Shown one piece after another: positions 1-7,747 of a DNA stretch of 64,000 nucleotides (position 1 is the stretch's first letter; every line of letters starts with the position of its first letter). The notes under the pieces are model-generated. The model was not told the DNA's origin. It was given only the letters and a program-made list of their open reading frames with translations, and did not search any database. This stretch comes from Erysipelotrichaceae bacterium (lineage in GTDB: Bacteria; Bacillota_I; Bacilli_A; Erysipelotrichales; Erysipelotrichaceae). Position numbers and translations under genes: made by a program. Location of the stretch: NCBI GenBank assembly GCA_017454765.1, contig JAFTCJ010000021.1, positions 62,001-126,000 on the forward strand, in the 5' to 3' direction.

Positions 1-110
1 TCATCACTTCCCTGAACAAGAAGGAAATGGAAGAACTTGCACAGAAGGCTCTGAAATGCCATACTGAGTCCGAAGTGAGCGAGCTGGTCAAGAGCGTACT
101 GAAAGGCTGA
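1..110 (+). CDS. C-terminal fragment, possibly PTS enzyme I
   Basis: Only the last 35 codons are inside the window, read in the frame that stops with TGA at 108-110. The tail (ITSLNKKEMEELAQKALKC, then a region ending VKSVLKG) resembles the helical C-terminal end of phosphoenolpyruvate-protein phosphotransferase (enzyme I), where a KALxxxTxxEVxxLV pattern follows the PEP-binding barrel. A strong terminator follows directly, so this is the last gene of its transcript. The fragment is too short for certainty; another protein ending in an amphipathic helix is possible. The fruK-like gene at the far end of the window is also PTS-linked, but that is not evidence for this call. Confidence 0.45.
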   Translation, partial: ITSLNKKEMEELAQKALKCHTESEVSELVKSVLKG

Positions 111-130
111 TTCTTTCAGGAAAAAACATC

Positions 131-178
131 GAAAAAGGCTATCGTGATCGGTAGCCTTTTCTGATGCAATTTTTTTGT
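131..178 (+). terminator. Intrinsic terminator after the 5' fragment gene
   Basis: AAAAGGCTA at 133-141 pairs with TAGCCTTTT at 152-160, followed by a run of seven T at 170-176. Confidence 0.85.
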
Positions 179-204
179 CATTTACAAATAATTCGTATTA
201 AAAT
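175..204 (+). promoter_or_regulatory. Promoter of yebC-family gene
   Basis: TTGTCA at 175-180 and TAAAAT at 199-204 are 18 bases apart. A Shine-Dalgarno GAGGTG follows at 221-226, five bases before the ATG, so this unit has an ordinary 5' leader. Confidence 0.6.
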
Positions 205-231
205 AGATGTAGTTAAAAAAGAGGTGAATTT

Positions 232-951
232 ATGGGAAGAGCGCATGAAGTAAGAGCTGCGGCAATGGCTAAGACTGCCGCAATGAAATCGAAGGTTTAT
301 TCTAGGTACGGCAAGGAGATTTATATTGCCGCTAAATCAGGCGTTCCTGACCCGGAAATGAACCTCACATTAAGATCCAAAATCAAGGAAGCCAAGGCCA
401 ATCAGGTCCCGGCTGATGTCATCAAAAGAGCGATCGAAAAGGCCAAAGGCGGAACCGGTGAGTCTTATGATTCACTCCGCTATGAAGGTTTCGGACCGGG
501 CAGTGCAACGATCATCATCGACTGTCTGACAGACAATTCCAACAGGACGGTCGCAGCGATGAACCAGTGTTTCAACAAGTCTCACTGCAAGATGGGCGTC
601 AAGGGTTCCGTATCCTTCACTTACGACAACCTGGGTGTCCTTTCGTTCAAATATGAAGACGAGGATGCGATGCTGGAGAAGCTGATCGACGCCAATGTGG
701 ATGTCGATGACATCGAAGTGGAAGACGGAGAGATGACAGTCTATGTCCAGCCTACCGATCTGCACAAGGCACAGGAAGCGATCGACGAACTGATCCCGGA
801 CTGTGAATATTCCGTCTGCGCGATCAAGATGCTGCCGCAGGAATATGTGAAACTCGAAGATGAGCACGATAAGGAAATGTGGCAGAGACTGCTGGACAAT
901 CTCAATGAAGTCGATGATGTCCAGGAGATCTATCACAACGTAGAAATGTAA
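232..951 (+). CDS. yebC: YebC/PmpR (TACO1) family protein
   Basis: A 239-residue protein of the YebC/PmpR family, the usual length. The N-terminus MGRAHEVRAAAMAKTAAMKS matches the family start (normally MGRxxE or MAGHSKW), and the GFGPG motif near residue 85 is typical. Family members are cytosolic three-domain proteins, annotated as transcriptional regulators; recent work on bacterial and mitochondrial members points to relief of ribosome stalling. The form seen here, with MGRAHE rather than MAGHSKW, is closer to the YeeN/YrbC subgroup. ATG 232 is supported by GAGGTG at the right distance. The gene stands alone between terminators. Confidence 0.9.
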   Translation: MGRAHEVRAAAMAKTAAMKSKVYSRYGKEIYIAAKSGVPDPEMNLTLRSKIKEAKANQVPADVIKRAIEKAKGGTGESYDSLRYEGFGPGSATIIIDCLTDNSNRTVAAMNQCFNKSHCKMGVKGSVSFTYDNLGVLSFKYEDEDAMLEKLIDANVDVDDIEVEDGEMTVYVQPTDLHKAQEAIDELIPDCEYSVCAIKMLPQEYVKLEDEHDKEMWQRLLDNLNEVDDVQEIYHNVEM

Positions 952-983
952 AAAAGAAATGTGAACCGGAAGGTTCACATTTT
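951..983. terminator. Terminator between convergent yebC and tmcAL
   Basis: AAATGTGAACC at 957-967 pairs with GGTTCACATTT at 972-982. The minus-strand side ends in a T run (complement of the A run at 951-955). The stop codon of tmcAL lies inside the stem. It probably works in both directions, better for the minus strand. Confidence 0.8.
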
Positions 984-2066
984 GATTTCAGGTCCCTGCA
1001 GACATCTTCTGATGTAGTTCTGGGGATCTTTTTTATAAGATGCGTAGAGCAGTTCGGCTTTCCACTGCAGCTGTTTGTAGGGTTCCGGTATCTGTTTGAA
1101 CAGCGTCACCGGATTCATGTTTTCTTTCATCTGTTTGAGATAGCTGCGGCCTTTTTCATTGAAACCGAGAACTCTGATGAAGTCAGCCTCTGGAAGCGTT
1201 TCGACATCTTTCTTTCTGATATGACAGGCGATGTGGACCAGGATCCGCTGTATCCTTGATCTGGTGTAGCGTCTGGAGATCGATGCTTCCATGAAGGATT
1301 CATAGTCATCGTATCTCACGGCATTTTCTTTCAGGAGGTTTTCGATGCCTTCGCTGACCAGGAATATCTCCGATAGTTCTTCTCTGTCCATCGTGAACAG
1401 CAGTCTTCTGATATAAGGATAGAGATCTTTGTTGAACAGGGGTTCTTCGATTGCGACCGGTGTGCAGGAAGAGACATCTCTTCCTTCTTGAACTGCCTTG
1501 CGTATGGCAGAAGCGGAACAGATCAGATCCAGCTCTTTTGAATGAAAGTCATTCGTCCGCTGTATGGAAACCGGGATCATGCCCGTATATTTCGTGGCTT
1601 TCAGATAGGCCACCGCCAGCATGTCGTTGGGATAGAGCGATCCGCTTAGAAGACCGTATGATTTGGGATAGGAGTTTCCGTCATGCATCAGCTGTTTCAG
1701 TCTTGTGACATCGACTTCCAGTTCGGCATATTTCTTCAGTTCTTCCAGATTGTTGGTCTCCGATCCGAAAACCAGGGTATCGGCACCCATCCTGTCAAGA
1801 CAGCTTACGGCTTGTTTTCCGAAAACATAGGCATTCTGAACGGTATGGATGAAAGGCAGTTCGATGATCAGATCGACGCCGTTGTCCAGAGCTGCCTTCG
1901 TCTTTTCATATTTATCGATGATCGAGATATCCCCGCGCTGGGTAAAAGGACCGGACATGCAGGCGATCAGCAGATCCGGGTCAGTGAGCCTTCTCGCTTC
2001 CCCGATATGATATCTGTGTCCGTTGTGGAAGGGATTGTATTCAACGATTATTCCTGTGCATTTCAC
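975..2066 (-). CDS. tmcAL: tRNA(Met) cytidine acetate ligase TmcAL
   Basis: TmcAL (formerly YlbM) makes N4-acetylcytidine at the wobble base of elongator tRNA-Met using acetate and ATP. The N-terminal block TGIIVEYNPFHNGHRYHI is the nucleotidyltransferase-like signature with its HxGH motif, and FGSETNN follows near residue 110. An upstream in-frame ATG at 2090 would add eight residues, but family members begin just before the GIIVEYNPFHNGH block, so I take GTG at 2066-2064, giving 363 residues. A TATAAT on the minus strand (2078-2073) ends six bases before this GTG and no Shine-Dalgarno is visible, so the mRNA is probably leaderless. It is the only clear minus-strand gene in the window. Confidence 0.9.
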   Translation of the reverse strand: MKCTGIIVEYNPFHNGHRYHIGEARRLTDPDLLIACMSGPFTQRGDISIIDKYEKTKAALDNGVDLIIELPFIHTVQNAYVFGKQAVSCLDRMGADTLVFGSETNNLEELKKYAELEVDVTRLKQLMHDGNSYPKSYGLLSGSLYPNDMLAVAYLKATKYTGMIPVSIQRTNDFHSKELDLICSASAIRKAVQEGRDVSSCTPVAIEEPLFNKDLYPYIRRLLFTMDREELSEIFLVSEGIENLLKENAVRYDDYESFMEASISRRYTRSRIQRILVHIACHIRKKDVETLPEADFIRVLGFNEKGRSYLKQMKENMNPVTLFKQIPEPYKQLQWKAELLYASYKKDPQNYIRRCLQGPEIKM

Positions 2067-2083
2067 AAGAGTATTATATAATA
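2051..2083. promoter_or_regulatory. Shared palindromic divergent promoter, tmcAL / yceD
   Basis: TATTATATAATA at 2072-2083 is a perfect 12-base palindrome holding a TATAAT on each strand (+ 2077-2082, - 2078-2073). Each -10 box ends six bases before its start codon (ATG 2089 and GTG 2066), so both transcripts should begin at or next to the first codon. The -35 elements are weak. Confidence 0.7.
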
Positions 2084-2088
2084 GGTTC

Positions 2089-2583
2089 ATGAAAATCTAT
2101 CTGAAAGATCTGATCAACATCGCTGATGAGAAAGTCTATCCTGTCAGTATCGCTTCCTATGAAGTCAGGGACAATCTTTTCTTGCGCCGTCTGGAAAACG
2201 TGGAGGGAGAGATCGTTTTCTACTACGATGCATCGGATGAATTGAGGATCGATTATCATCTGAAAGGGGAAATGATCTGTCCCTGTGCAGTCACCCTGGA
2301 GGATGTTTCCGTGCCTTTTGAACTGAGCGAAAACGAGAAGATCGTGAGCGGTCAGGATGAGGACGGATTCTTCCTGGATGAGAACAAAGAGCTCGAAGAT
2401 ATGGTCCTTTATATCGTTTTGCCCGAAGTTCCGATAAAAGTTGTAAAAAATGAAAAAACAGTGTATTCTAGAGGGGATGGTTGGGTTTTTGTATCCGAAG
2501 AAGACTATGAATCTTCGAAAAAGGATGAGATCGATCCCAGGCTGCAGAAACTTAAAGAATACAGATTTGAGGAGGAAGATTAG
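2089..2583 (+). CDS. yceD: YceD/DUF177 family protein
   Basis: A 164-residue DUF177 (YceD) protein. The family sits next to rpmF across bacteria and is linked to 23S rRNA processing or accumulation and to ribosome assembly; the exact activity is unclear. The sequence has the acidic linker and the CPC pair near residue 64, where family members usually have a CxRC-like motif. [15 protein letters not shown] is chosen as the N-terminus: the longer reading frame from 2023 runs back through the tmcAL start region and has no family-like sequence. ATG 2089 lies six bases after a TATAAT, implying a leaderless mRNA. rpmF follows after two bases. Confidence 0.85.
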   Translation: MKIYLKDLINIADEKVYPVSIASYEVRDNLFLRRLENVEGEIVFYYDASDELRIDYHLKGEMICPCAVTLEDVSVPFELSENEKIVSGQDEDGFFLDENKELEDMVLYIVLPEVPIKVVKNEKTVYSRGDGWVFVSEEDYESSKKDEIDPRLQKLKEYRFEEED

Positions 2584-2585
2584 CA

Positions 2586-2735
2586 ATGGCTGTTCAGCAG
2601 AGAAGAAATTCGAAGACACGTAAAGCAAAGAGAAGAACTCATTATAAATTAATGGCGCCTGCTATGGTTAAGTGCCCGTCTTGCGGTGAATACAAATTAG
2701 CTCATCGTGCATGCCCTAACTGCGGTGCAAAATAA
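2586..2735 (+). CDS. rpmF: Ribosomal protein L32
   Basis: A 49-residue basic protein starting [20 protein letters not shown] and carrying two zinc-binding pairs, CPSC and CPNC, near residues 29-32 and 44-47. It is therefore the zinc-ribbon (C+) form of L32, a 50S subunit protein near the peptide exit region. It starts two bases after the yceD stop, so the two are translated from one mRNA; GAGGAAG inside the end of yceD serves as its ribosome binding site. Confidence 0.97.
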   Translation: MAVQQRRNSKTRKAKRRTHYKLMAPAMVKCPSCGEYKLAHRACPNCGAK

Positions 2736-2748
2736 TTTAGAGTAAGAG

Positions 2749-2775
2749 AAGAAGAGAAAATCTTCTTTTTTTATT
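2749..2775 (+). terminator. Terminator after rpmF (first hairpin)
   Basis: AAGAAGA at 2749-2755 pairs with TCTTCTT at 2761-2767 across a GAAAA loop, followed by T-rich sequence. Confidence 0.65.
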
Positions 2776-2795
2776 TTCCAGAGATAAAAAAATTA

Positions 2796-2827
2796 AAAAA
2801 GTGCATGAAATCATGCACTTTTTCTTT
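2796..2827 (+). terminator. Terminator after rpmF (second hairpin)
   Basis: AAAGTGCATGA at 2798-2808 pairs with TCATGCACTTT at 2811-2821, flanked by A and T runs; stronger than the hairpin just upstream. The A run gives it potential on both strands. Confidence 0.85.
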
Positions 2828-2854
2828 ACTTTTTTCTGCTGAAATTATTATAAT
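2825..2854 (+). promoter_or_regulatory. Promoter of the mraZ cluster
   Basis: TTTACT at 2825-2830 and TATAAT at 2849-2854, 18 bases apart. The MraZ boxes begin directly after the -10 element. Confidence 0.65.
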
Positions 2855-2890
2855 AGTGGTAGAAAGTGGTTTATAGTGGGTAAAAGTGGG
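2855..2890 (+). promoter_or_regulatory. MraZ operator: four boxes with a 10-base period
   Basis: AGTGGT (2855), AGTGGT (2865), AGTGGG (2875) and AGTGGG (2885) repeat at exactly 10-base intervals between the -10 box and the mraZ ATG. MraZ is known to bind TGGG-type direct repeats spaced by about one helical turn in its own promoter, so this is very likely the autoregulatory operator. Confidence 0.85.
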
Positions 2891-2892
2891 AC

Positions 2893-3330
2893 ATGTTTAT
2901 CGGTGAATACCAGCATAATCTGGATGCAAAAGGCAGGATCATCATTCCCAGCAGGTTCAGAGATGAACTGCATAATACTTTTATCCTGACCAGAGGTCTT
3001 GACGGCTGTCTGACGATTTATTCGCAGGAACAGTGGGAAAAACTGTTTACGGAGATCAACAGACTGCCGACAACAAAAAAAGCAGCCCGTCAGTATATCA
3101 GGATGCTGACAAGTACGGCGAGCGAATGCACCCTGGACAACCAGGGAAGGATTCAGATCCCGTCCTTCCTGTCCAAACCGGTCAACATCACCAAGGAGTG
3201 TGTCGTGATCGGTGCCAATGATCATATTGAAATCTGGGACAAGGCAACATGGGAGAGCTATTATCTGGAGGCTTCCGACAGCTTTGAGGAAGTAGCCGAG
3301 AATCTGAGCGATCTGCTGAGCAATGAGTGA
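2893..3330 (+). CDS. mraZ: Transcriptional regulator MraZ
   Basis: A 145-residue MraZ with two AbrB-like half-domains: MFIGEYQHNLDAKGRIIIPSR at the N-terminus and a second LDNQGRIQIP block near residue 80, each carrying the DxxGR signature. MraZ forms a ring and represses its own division/cell-wall cluster by binding repeats in the promoter. Four such repeats at 10-base spacing lie directly upstream. There is no clear Shine-Dalgarno site apart from the last operator box. The last eight bases overlap rsmH, which suggests coupled translation. Confidence 0.97.
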   Translation: MFIGEYQHNLDAKGRIIIPSRFRDELHNTFILTRGLDGCLTIYSQEQWEKLFTEINRLPTTKKAARQYIRMLTSTASECTLDNQGRIQIPSFLSKPVNITKECVVIGANDHIEIWDKATWESYYLEASDSFEEVAENLSDLLSNE

Positions 3331-4237
3331 ACATGTATCGGTCATGCCTGAAAGGGCGATACAGCTGCTCGACGTAAAACCTGACGGCATCTACGTCGAC
3401 GGAACCCTTGGCAGAGGCGGGCATTCAAAACTGATCTTAGAAAAACTGAAAAACGGAAAACTGTATTGCTTCGACCTGGATGAAGAAGCGATCAGCAAAT
3501 CCAGAGAATTCCTGAAAGCATATGACAATGTGACATTCATACATGACAATTTCATGAATATGGATCGATATGTGTCTCATGTTGACGGCATACTGCTCGA
3601 TCTGGGTGTTTCTTCACCGCAGTTCGATGATGCGGATAGGGGCTTTTCCTACCGCTATGATGCGCCGCTTGACATGCGCATGAACAAGGAGGAACCTTTC
3701 ACTGCCGCTGATATTGTAAACAGCTACAGTGAAGAAGATCTCAGGAAAGTGCTGTGGAACTACGGCGAAGAAAGAAATGCCGGCAGGATCGCAGCAAAAA
3801 TCGTCGAAAGCCGTCCGATCGAAACGACGGGACAGCTGGTAGAAGTGATCAAAAGTGCCTTGCCGGCCAAGGTCCTGTCAAAGAAAGGCCATCCGGCAAA
3901 GCAGACATTCCAGGCGCTTCGCATCGAAGTCAATCATGAACTGGATTCCCTGAATCAGTTCCTGGAGCGCTTCGATCGGATACTGAACATCGACGGCCGA
4001 CTCGTGATCATCACGTTCCACTCACTGGAAGACAGGATGGTCAAGCACTGTTTCAAAAGACTGAGCAGTGTTGAGGATGACAAACGGATCGCTTTACGTC
4101 CGGAAGAAGTGAAAAAGGCCGACTATGTATTGCTGAACCGCGGTGATAAAGCAGACGAGGAAGAGATCGAAAGCAATCACCGGGCAAAGAGTGCGATTAT
4201 CAGAGGGATAAAGAAAGTTTATGGCAAAGATCGTTAA
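3323..4237 (+). CDS. rsmH: 16S rRNA (cytosine-1402-N4)-methyltransferase RsmH
   Basis: A 304-residue RsmH (MraW), which methylates C1402 in the 16S rRNA decoding centre using S-adenosylmethionine. The start HVSVMPERAIQLL, the SAM site YVDGTLGRGGHS near residue 27, DLGVSSPQFD near 90 and the late ITFHSLEDRMVKHCF block are all present. It overlaps mraZ by eight bases and ftsL by seventeen, the standard mraZ-rsmH-ftsL arrangement. Confidence 0.97.
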   Translation: MSEHVSVMPERAIQLLDVKPDGIYVDGTLGRGGHSKLILEKLKNGKLYCFDLDEEAISKSREFLKAYDNVTFIHDNFMNMDRYVSHVDGILLDLGVSSPQFDDADRGFSYRYDAPLDMRMNKEEPFTAADIVNSYSEEDLRKVLWNYGEERNAGRIAAKIVESRPIETTGQLVEVIKSALPAKVLSKKGHPAKQTFQALRIEVNHELDSLNQFLERFDRILNIDGRLVIITFHSLEDRMVKHCFKRLSSVEDDKRIALRPEEVKKADYVLLNRGDKADEEEIESNHRAKSAIIRGIKKVYGKDR

Positions 4238-4520
4238 GAAAAAAAGAAGAAGACTGAGTTTCAATGGTTTTGCGATCATTCTGTTTTCTTTTTCTCTGCT
4301 TGCCTGGCTGGCCAGTTCTCTTCTGGTGAATACGCTCAATGCGAGACTGACGATGAAGATACAGACGATGAACGAGGAACTGACAGTCCTCAAATCACAG
4401 AATCAGTCTCTGACATACGAGATTTCCAATCTTGAAAGCAAAGACAGGGTCTATGCGGCAGCAGCTGCCGCCGATCTCGACCAGGTCAGTGACAATATCA
4501 TTTCCGTAGCAGGAGAATAA
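4221..4520 (+). CDS. ftsL: FtsL/DivIC-like cell division protein
   Basis: A 99-residue single-pass membrane protein: a basic cytoplasmic N-terminus (MAKIVKKKRRR), one transmembrane helix around residues 15-37, and a heptad-rich extracellular coiled coil around 45-75. Size, topology and position between rsmH and the class B penicillin-binding protein are those of FtsL, which joins DivIC and FtsQ/DivIB to activate septal wall synthesis. Sequence conservation in this family is very low, so the call depends mostly on location. Confidence 0.85.
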   Translation: MAKIVKKKRRRLSFNGFAIILFSFSLLAWLASSLLVNTLNARLTMKIQTMNEELTVLKSQNQSLTYEISNLESKDRVYAAAAAADLDQVSDNIISVAGE

Positions 4521-4521
4521 A

Positions 4522-6741
4522 ATGAAACGAAGTAATCAGAAGCTTCGTTTTCTCTATGTTCTGATGCTGACGATCACTCTGCTTGTGATCGCCAATGTTT
4601 TTCTGGTGGTCATAGGCAAAGTCCATATCCGTTCAGGCACATCATTGACCAATTACATCCAGTCTGTTTCCAATGTCGAGGAAAAGATTTTTGCGTCCAG
4701 GGGAAACATCTATGACAACAGCGGAGCCGTCGTGGCCCAGGATGTCCAGACTTATGACATCATCTGTTATCTGGATACCGACAGACTTTCCAGTTCCGAT
4801 GAAGTGGCTTATGTCGACAATCCGATCTTTGCCGCCCAGGCTCTGGCTCCTATACTGGAGATGGATCCGGCCGACATCTATTCGATCCTGACTTCCAATC
4901 CCGATCTTTATCAGGTGGAGCTCGGTGCTGCCGGCAGGAATCTTTCCGAAGAACAGAAGAAGCAGATCGAAGCGATCGAAGGCCTGCACGGCATCGATTT
5001 CCGCAATTCCTATAAAAGGACTTATCCCTATGGGGAAGTCTTTTCACCGCAGCTGGTCGGTTTTGCCCAGTCGGACAATACGGGAAAGCTGATCGGAAAA
5101 CTGGGCATTGAAGCTTATCTCAATGATGAGCTTTCAGGTACGGACGGCTATCATTCCTATCAGAGAGACAAATCAGGCTATATCCTGCCCGGTATGTATG
5201 AGGAGACGATCAGTGCGATCAACGGATATGATGTCTATCTGACACTGGATATCGCCATTCAGGAAGCTTTGAATACGGCTCTGAATACGACGATGGAAGC
5301 CAAGAATGCCTCTAGGGCATGGGGTGCTGTCGTGGAGATCAAGAGCGGAAAGATCCTGGCCTGGGGACAGACTCCGTCCTATGATCCAAACCATCTTTCA
5401 GCTGATGATGTGCAGGTCAACTACGGTTCCCAGCTTGCCTACGAACCGGGATCCGTCATGAAGGCGGTCATTTATTCGGCAGCGATGGATCTTGGTGTCT
5501 ATGACGGTGATACCAAGTTCGATTCATCTCCGTACTGTTATACGGCGACAGCCGGAAGGACTTATTCCGGTAATCAGCTGGGATGTATCTACAATGTCTC
5601 CAAACTGGACTGGGGCAATATCCCTCTGGATTACGGTCTGATCTACTCCAGCAACGTGGCAACTGCCACACTGCTGTCTCAATATGTCGGCATCAGCAAT
5701 TTCGAAGAATATCTCAACAAATATCATCTGTATCAGAATGTGAATACCGACGGCATCGATGAGGTCCCGGGTTATACCAACTACGGTCTGTCTCCGGTCG
5801 ATGATATCACGGCGACCTACGGCCAGGGTTCTTCGACGACGATGCTGCAGCTTCTGCAGGCTTATACGGCGATCTTCGGCAACGGCGAGATGATCAAACC
5901 TTATCTGATCGAAAAGATCGTCGATCCCAATACCAATACGGTCGTCTATCAGGGCAGCAGGAAGGTCGTTTCGACTCCGATCTCAAATGAAAGCGCCAGA
6001 CAGATGCAGGATCTTTTAAGAAGAGTCGTTTCCGAACCGGACGGTACCTGCCGTCACTATGCGGCAAAGACTGTCGATGTCATGGGAAAAACCGGCACAT
6101 CCGAGATCCCCTTGGACGGCGGATATGCGGAAGATCAGAACATCATCTCCTGCATGCTGGGATTCCCTTATGAGGATCCGGAATACATGGTTTATTTTGC
6201 CTATGTGTCTCCTGAGACCGTCTACTACAATTATGAGATCAAGCCGATCCCCGATCTGATCGACCGGATCGCGCTTTTAGAGAATCTGACGATCTCGGAA
6301 GAGGATATGAATTCCCAGCAATATATCGAGAAATACGAAATGCCCAATCTTCTTTCAAAGAAAGTCAGTGATGCAAAGGATCTGCTGGATGACTGCGGCT
6401 TGAACGTCATCGTTATATCCGACGGCTTAAGAGTCATCGATCAGTATCCGAAAGCAGGCGATGATGTCTATACTTACCGGAAGGTATTCCTTCTGAGCGA
6501 CGGCAATTCCCAGACGCTGCCGGATTTTAACGGCTGGACAAGAAAAGATGTGATCGATTACTGGAACCTCTCGGGTCTATCGATCAGGATGGAAGGCTAC
6601 GGTGTCGCCTATGAACAGTCTCTGGCTCCGGGCAGCAGCATCGATCCTTCCGTTGAATTCACGATCAAGTTCAGGGAGATCAACTACATGGAGAAGGAAG
6701 CTGAAGCAAGTGAAGAAAACACTTCTGATATTGATGAATAA
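4522..6741 (+). CDS. Class B penicillin-binding protein with PASTA domains (PBP2B/FtsI type)
   Basis: A 739-residue septal transpeptidase. It has an N-terminal membrane anchor (about residues 9-31), a dimerisation domain with the SRGNIYD motif, and a transpeptidase domain with catalytic SVMK (S311-K314), SSN at 376-378 and KTG at 523-525. Two PASTA-like domains follow from about residue 600 (starting MPNLLSKKV and LPDFNGWT). It crosslinks peptidoglycan at the division site with FtsW and FtsL. The acidic last 15 residues are not part of a PASTA fold. It starts one base after ftsL. Symbol left blank because pbpB, ftsI and spoVD are all used for this architecture. Confidence 0.93.
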   Translation: MKRSNQKLRFLYVLMLTITLLVIANVFLVVIGKVHIRSGTSLTNYIQSVSNVEEKIFASRGNIYDNSGAVVAQDVQTYDIICYLDTDRLSSSDEVAYVDNPIFAAQALAPILEMDPADIYSILTSNPDLYQVELGAAGRNLSEEQKKQIEAIEGLHGIDFRNSYKRTYPYGEVFSPQLVGFAQSDNTGKLIGKLGIEAYLNDELSGTDGYHSYQRDKSGYILPGMYEETISAINGYDVYLTLDIAIQEALNTALNTTMEAKNASRAWGAVVEIKSGKILAWGQTPSYDPNHLSADDVQVNYGSQLAYEPGSVMKAVIYSAAMDLGVYDGDTKFDSSPYCYTATAGRTYSGNQLGCIYNVSKLDWGNIPLDYGLIYSSNVATATLLSQYVGISNFEEYLNKYHLYQNVNTDGIDEVPGYTNYGLSPVDDITATYGQGSSTTMLQLLQAYTAIFGNGEMIKPYLIEKIVDPNTNTVVYQGSRKVVSTPISNESARQMQDLLRRVVSEPDGTCRHYAAKTVDVMGKTGTSEIPLDGGYAEDQNIISCMLGFPYEDPEYMVYFAYVSPETVYYNYEIKPIPDLIDRIALLENLTISEEDMNSQQYIEKYEMPNLLSKKVSDAKDLLDDCGLNVIVISDGLRVIDQYPKAGDDVYTYRKVFLLSDGNSQTLPDFNGWTRKDVIDYWNLSGLSIRMEGYGVAYEQSLAPGSSIDPSVEFTIKFREINYMEKEAEASEENTSDIDE

Positions 6742-6761
6742 GAAGGGGAATGGTGTATAAT
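6731..6761 (+). promoter_or_regulatory. Internal promoter before mraY
   Basis: TATAAT at 6756-6761 ends eight bases before the mraY ATG; TTGATG at 6731-6736 is a possible -35 with a long 19-base spacer. The resulting mRNA would be leaderless or nearly so. Confidence 0.5.
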
Positions 6762-6769
6762 AAGCAGGT

Positions 6770-7747
6770 ATGAATGATCTGATCATTTCTATCATCGGTT
6801 TTGTTCTGACGCTTGTGATGATGCTGGCAGCGATGCCTTCTTTCATCACGTATCTCAAGCATAAAAACATTAATCAGGTTACATCCGAATATGCTCTGGA
6901 TGAGTTCAAAAACAAAGAGAAGACACCGATCATGGGCGGGCTTCTTTTTGTCGTCATACCGGTCATCGTTTTCATCATCGCCAATCTGAAAGGACTGGCA
7001 GGCCAGAGAGTCCAGTTTGTGCTGCTCTCCTATGTCCTGTTCTGTTCCGTCGGTTTCATCGATGATGCCCTGGTGATCCGCTCGCATTCCAACGAGGGCC
7101 TTTCTCCCAAGACCAGACTGATCATGGAATTTGTCTATACGCTTTTCCTGTTTGCGGTTTACAGGAATGTCATTCCGCTCCAGGTGACGATACCTTTTAT
7201 GCATATCAGCATTCAGATTCCGTGGTTTGTTTTCCTGCCGTTCATGATACTGCTGTATATGGCGGAAGCCAATGCGGTCAATTTCACCGACGGCATGGAC
7301 GGTCTTTGCGCAGGTGTATCTTTCTTTGCACTGCTCCCGTTTGTGATCCTGAGTCATTACTGCGGCTATCATAATATCGTCATTTTCCTGATCTGCATCC
7401 TGGCGGGTCTGATCGGTTATCTGCGTTTCAATTTCCATCCGGCAAAGATCTTCATGGGTGACAGCGGTTCGCTCGCCCTGGGGGCTTTATTCGCCTCTCT
7501 TGGCATTGTGTGCGATATGACGATCGCATTGTTTGTCATCGGCGGCGTCTTTGTTGCCGAGATGTTCTGTGTCTGCCTGCAGCAGATCTCAGTCAGGCTT
7601 TTCCACAGACGTGTCTTTTCCTATACACCGATCCACTATGCCTTTGTGATCAAGGGACACAGTGAAAAGAATATCGTGCTTTCATTCTATCTGGTGCAGA
7701 TCGTTTTATCTCTGATCGGTCTGTTCATCGGATTTCACACCTTATGA
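6770..7747 (+). CDS. mraY: Phospho-MurNAc-pentapeptide transferase MraY
   Basis: A 325-residue polytopic membrane enzyme that makes lipid I from UDP-MurNAc-pentapeptide and undecaprenyl phosphate. Signatures present: TPIMGGL near residue 55, the aspartate pair FIDD at 98-99, NAVNFTDGMDGL near 170, and KIFMGDSGSLALGA near 226. Two normally conserved sites differ. The DDxxK motif reads DDALV, and the C-terminal PxHHH motif reads PIHYAF (H289, Y290, A291). It is still MraY rather than WecA/TagO by its GDSGSLALG block and cluster position. It is separated from the PBP gene by 28 bases holding a -10 box and shares ATGA with recJ. Confidence 0.9.
   Translation: MNDLIISIIGFVLTLVMMLAAMPSFITYLKHKNINQVTSEYALDEFKNKEKTPIMGGLLFVVIPVIVFIIANLKGLAGQRVQFVLLSYVLFCSVGFIDDALVIRSHSNEGLSPKTRLIMEFVYTLFLFAVYRNVIPLQVTIPFMHISIQIPWFVFLPFMILLYMAEANAVNFTDGMDGLCAGVSFFALLPFVILSHYCGYHNIVIFLICILAGLIGYLRFNFHPAKIFMGDSGSLALGALFASLGIVCDMTIALFVIGGVFVAEMFCVCLQQISVRLFHRRVFSYTPIHYAFVIKGHSEKNIVLSFYLVQIVLSLIGLFIGFHTL

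Noticed and set aside
2023..2088. Longer N-terminus for the YceD protein (start at 2023)
   Set aside because: It would run through the divergent promoter and the tmcAL start, and adds sequence with no family similarity; ATG 2089 gives the normal family start.
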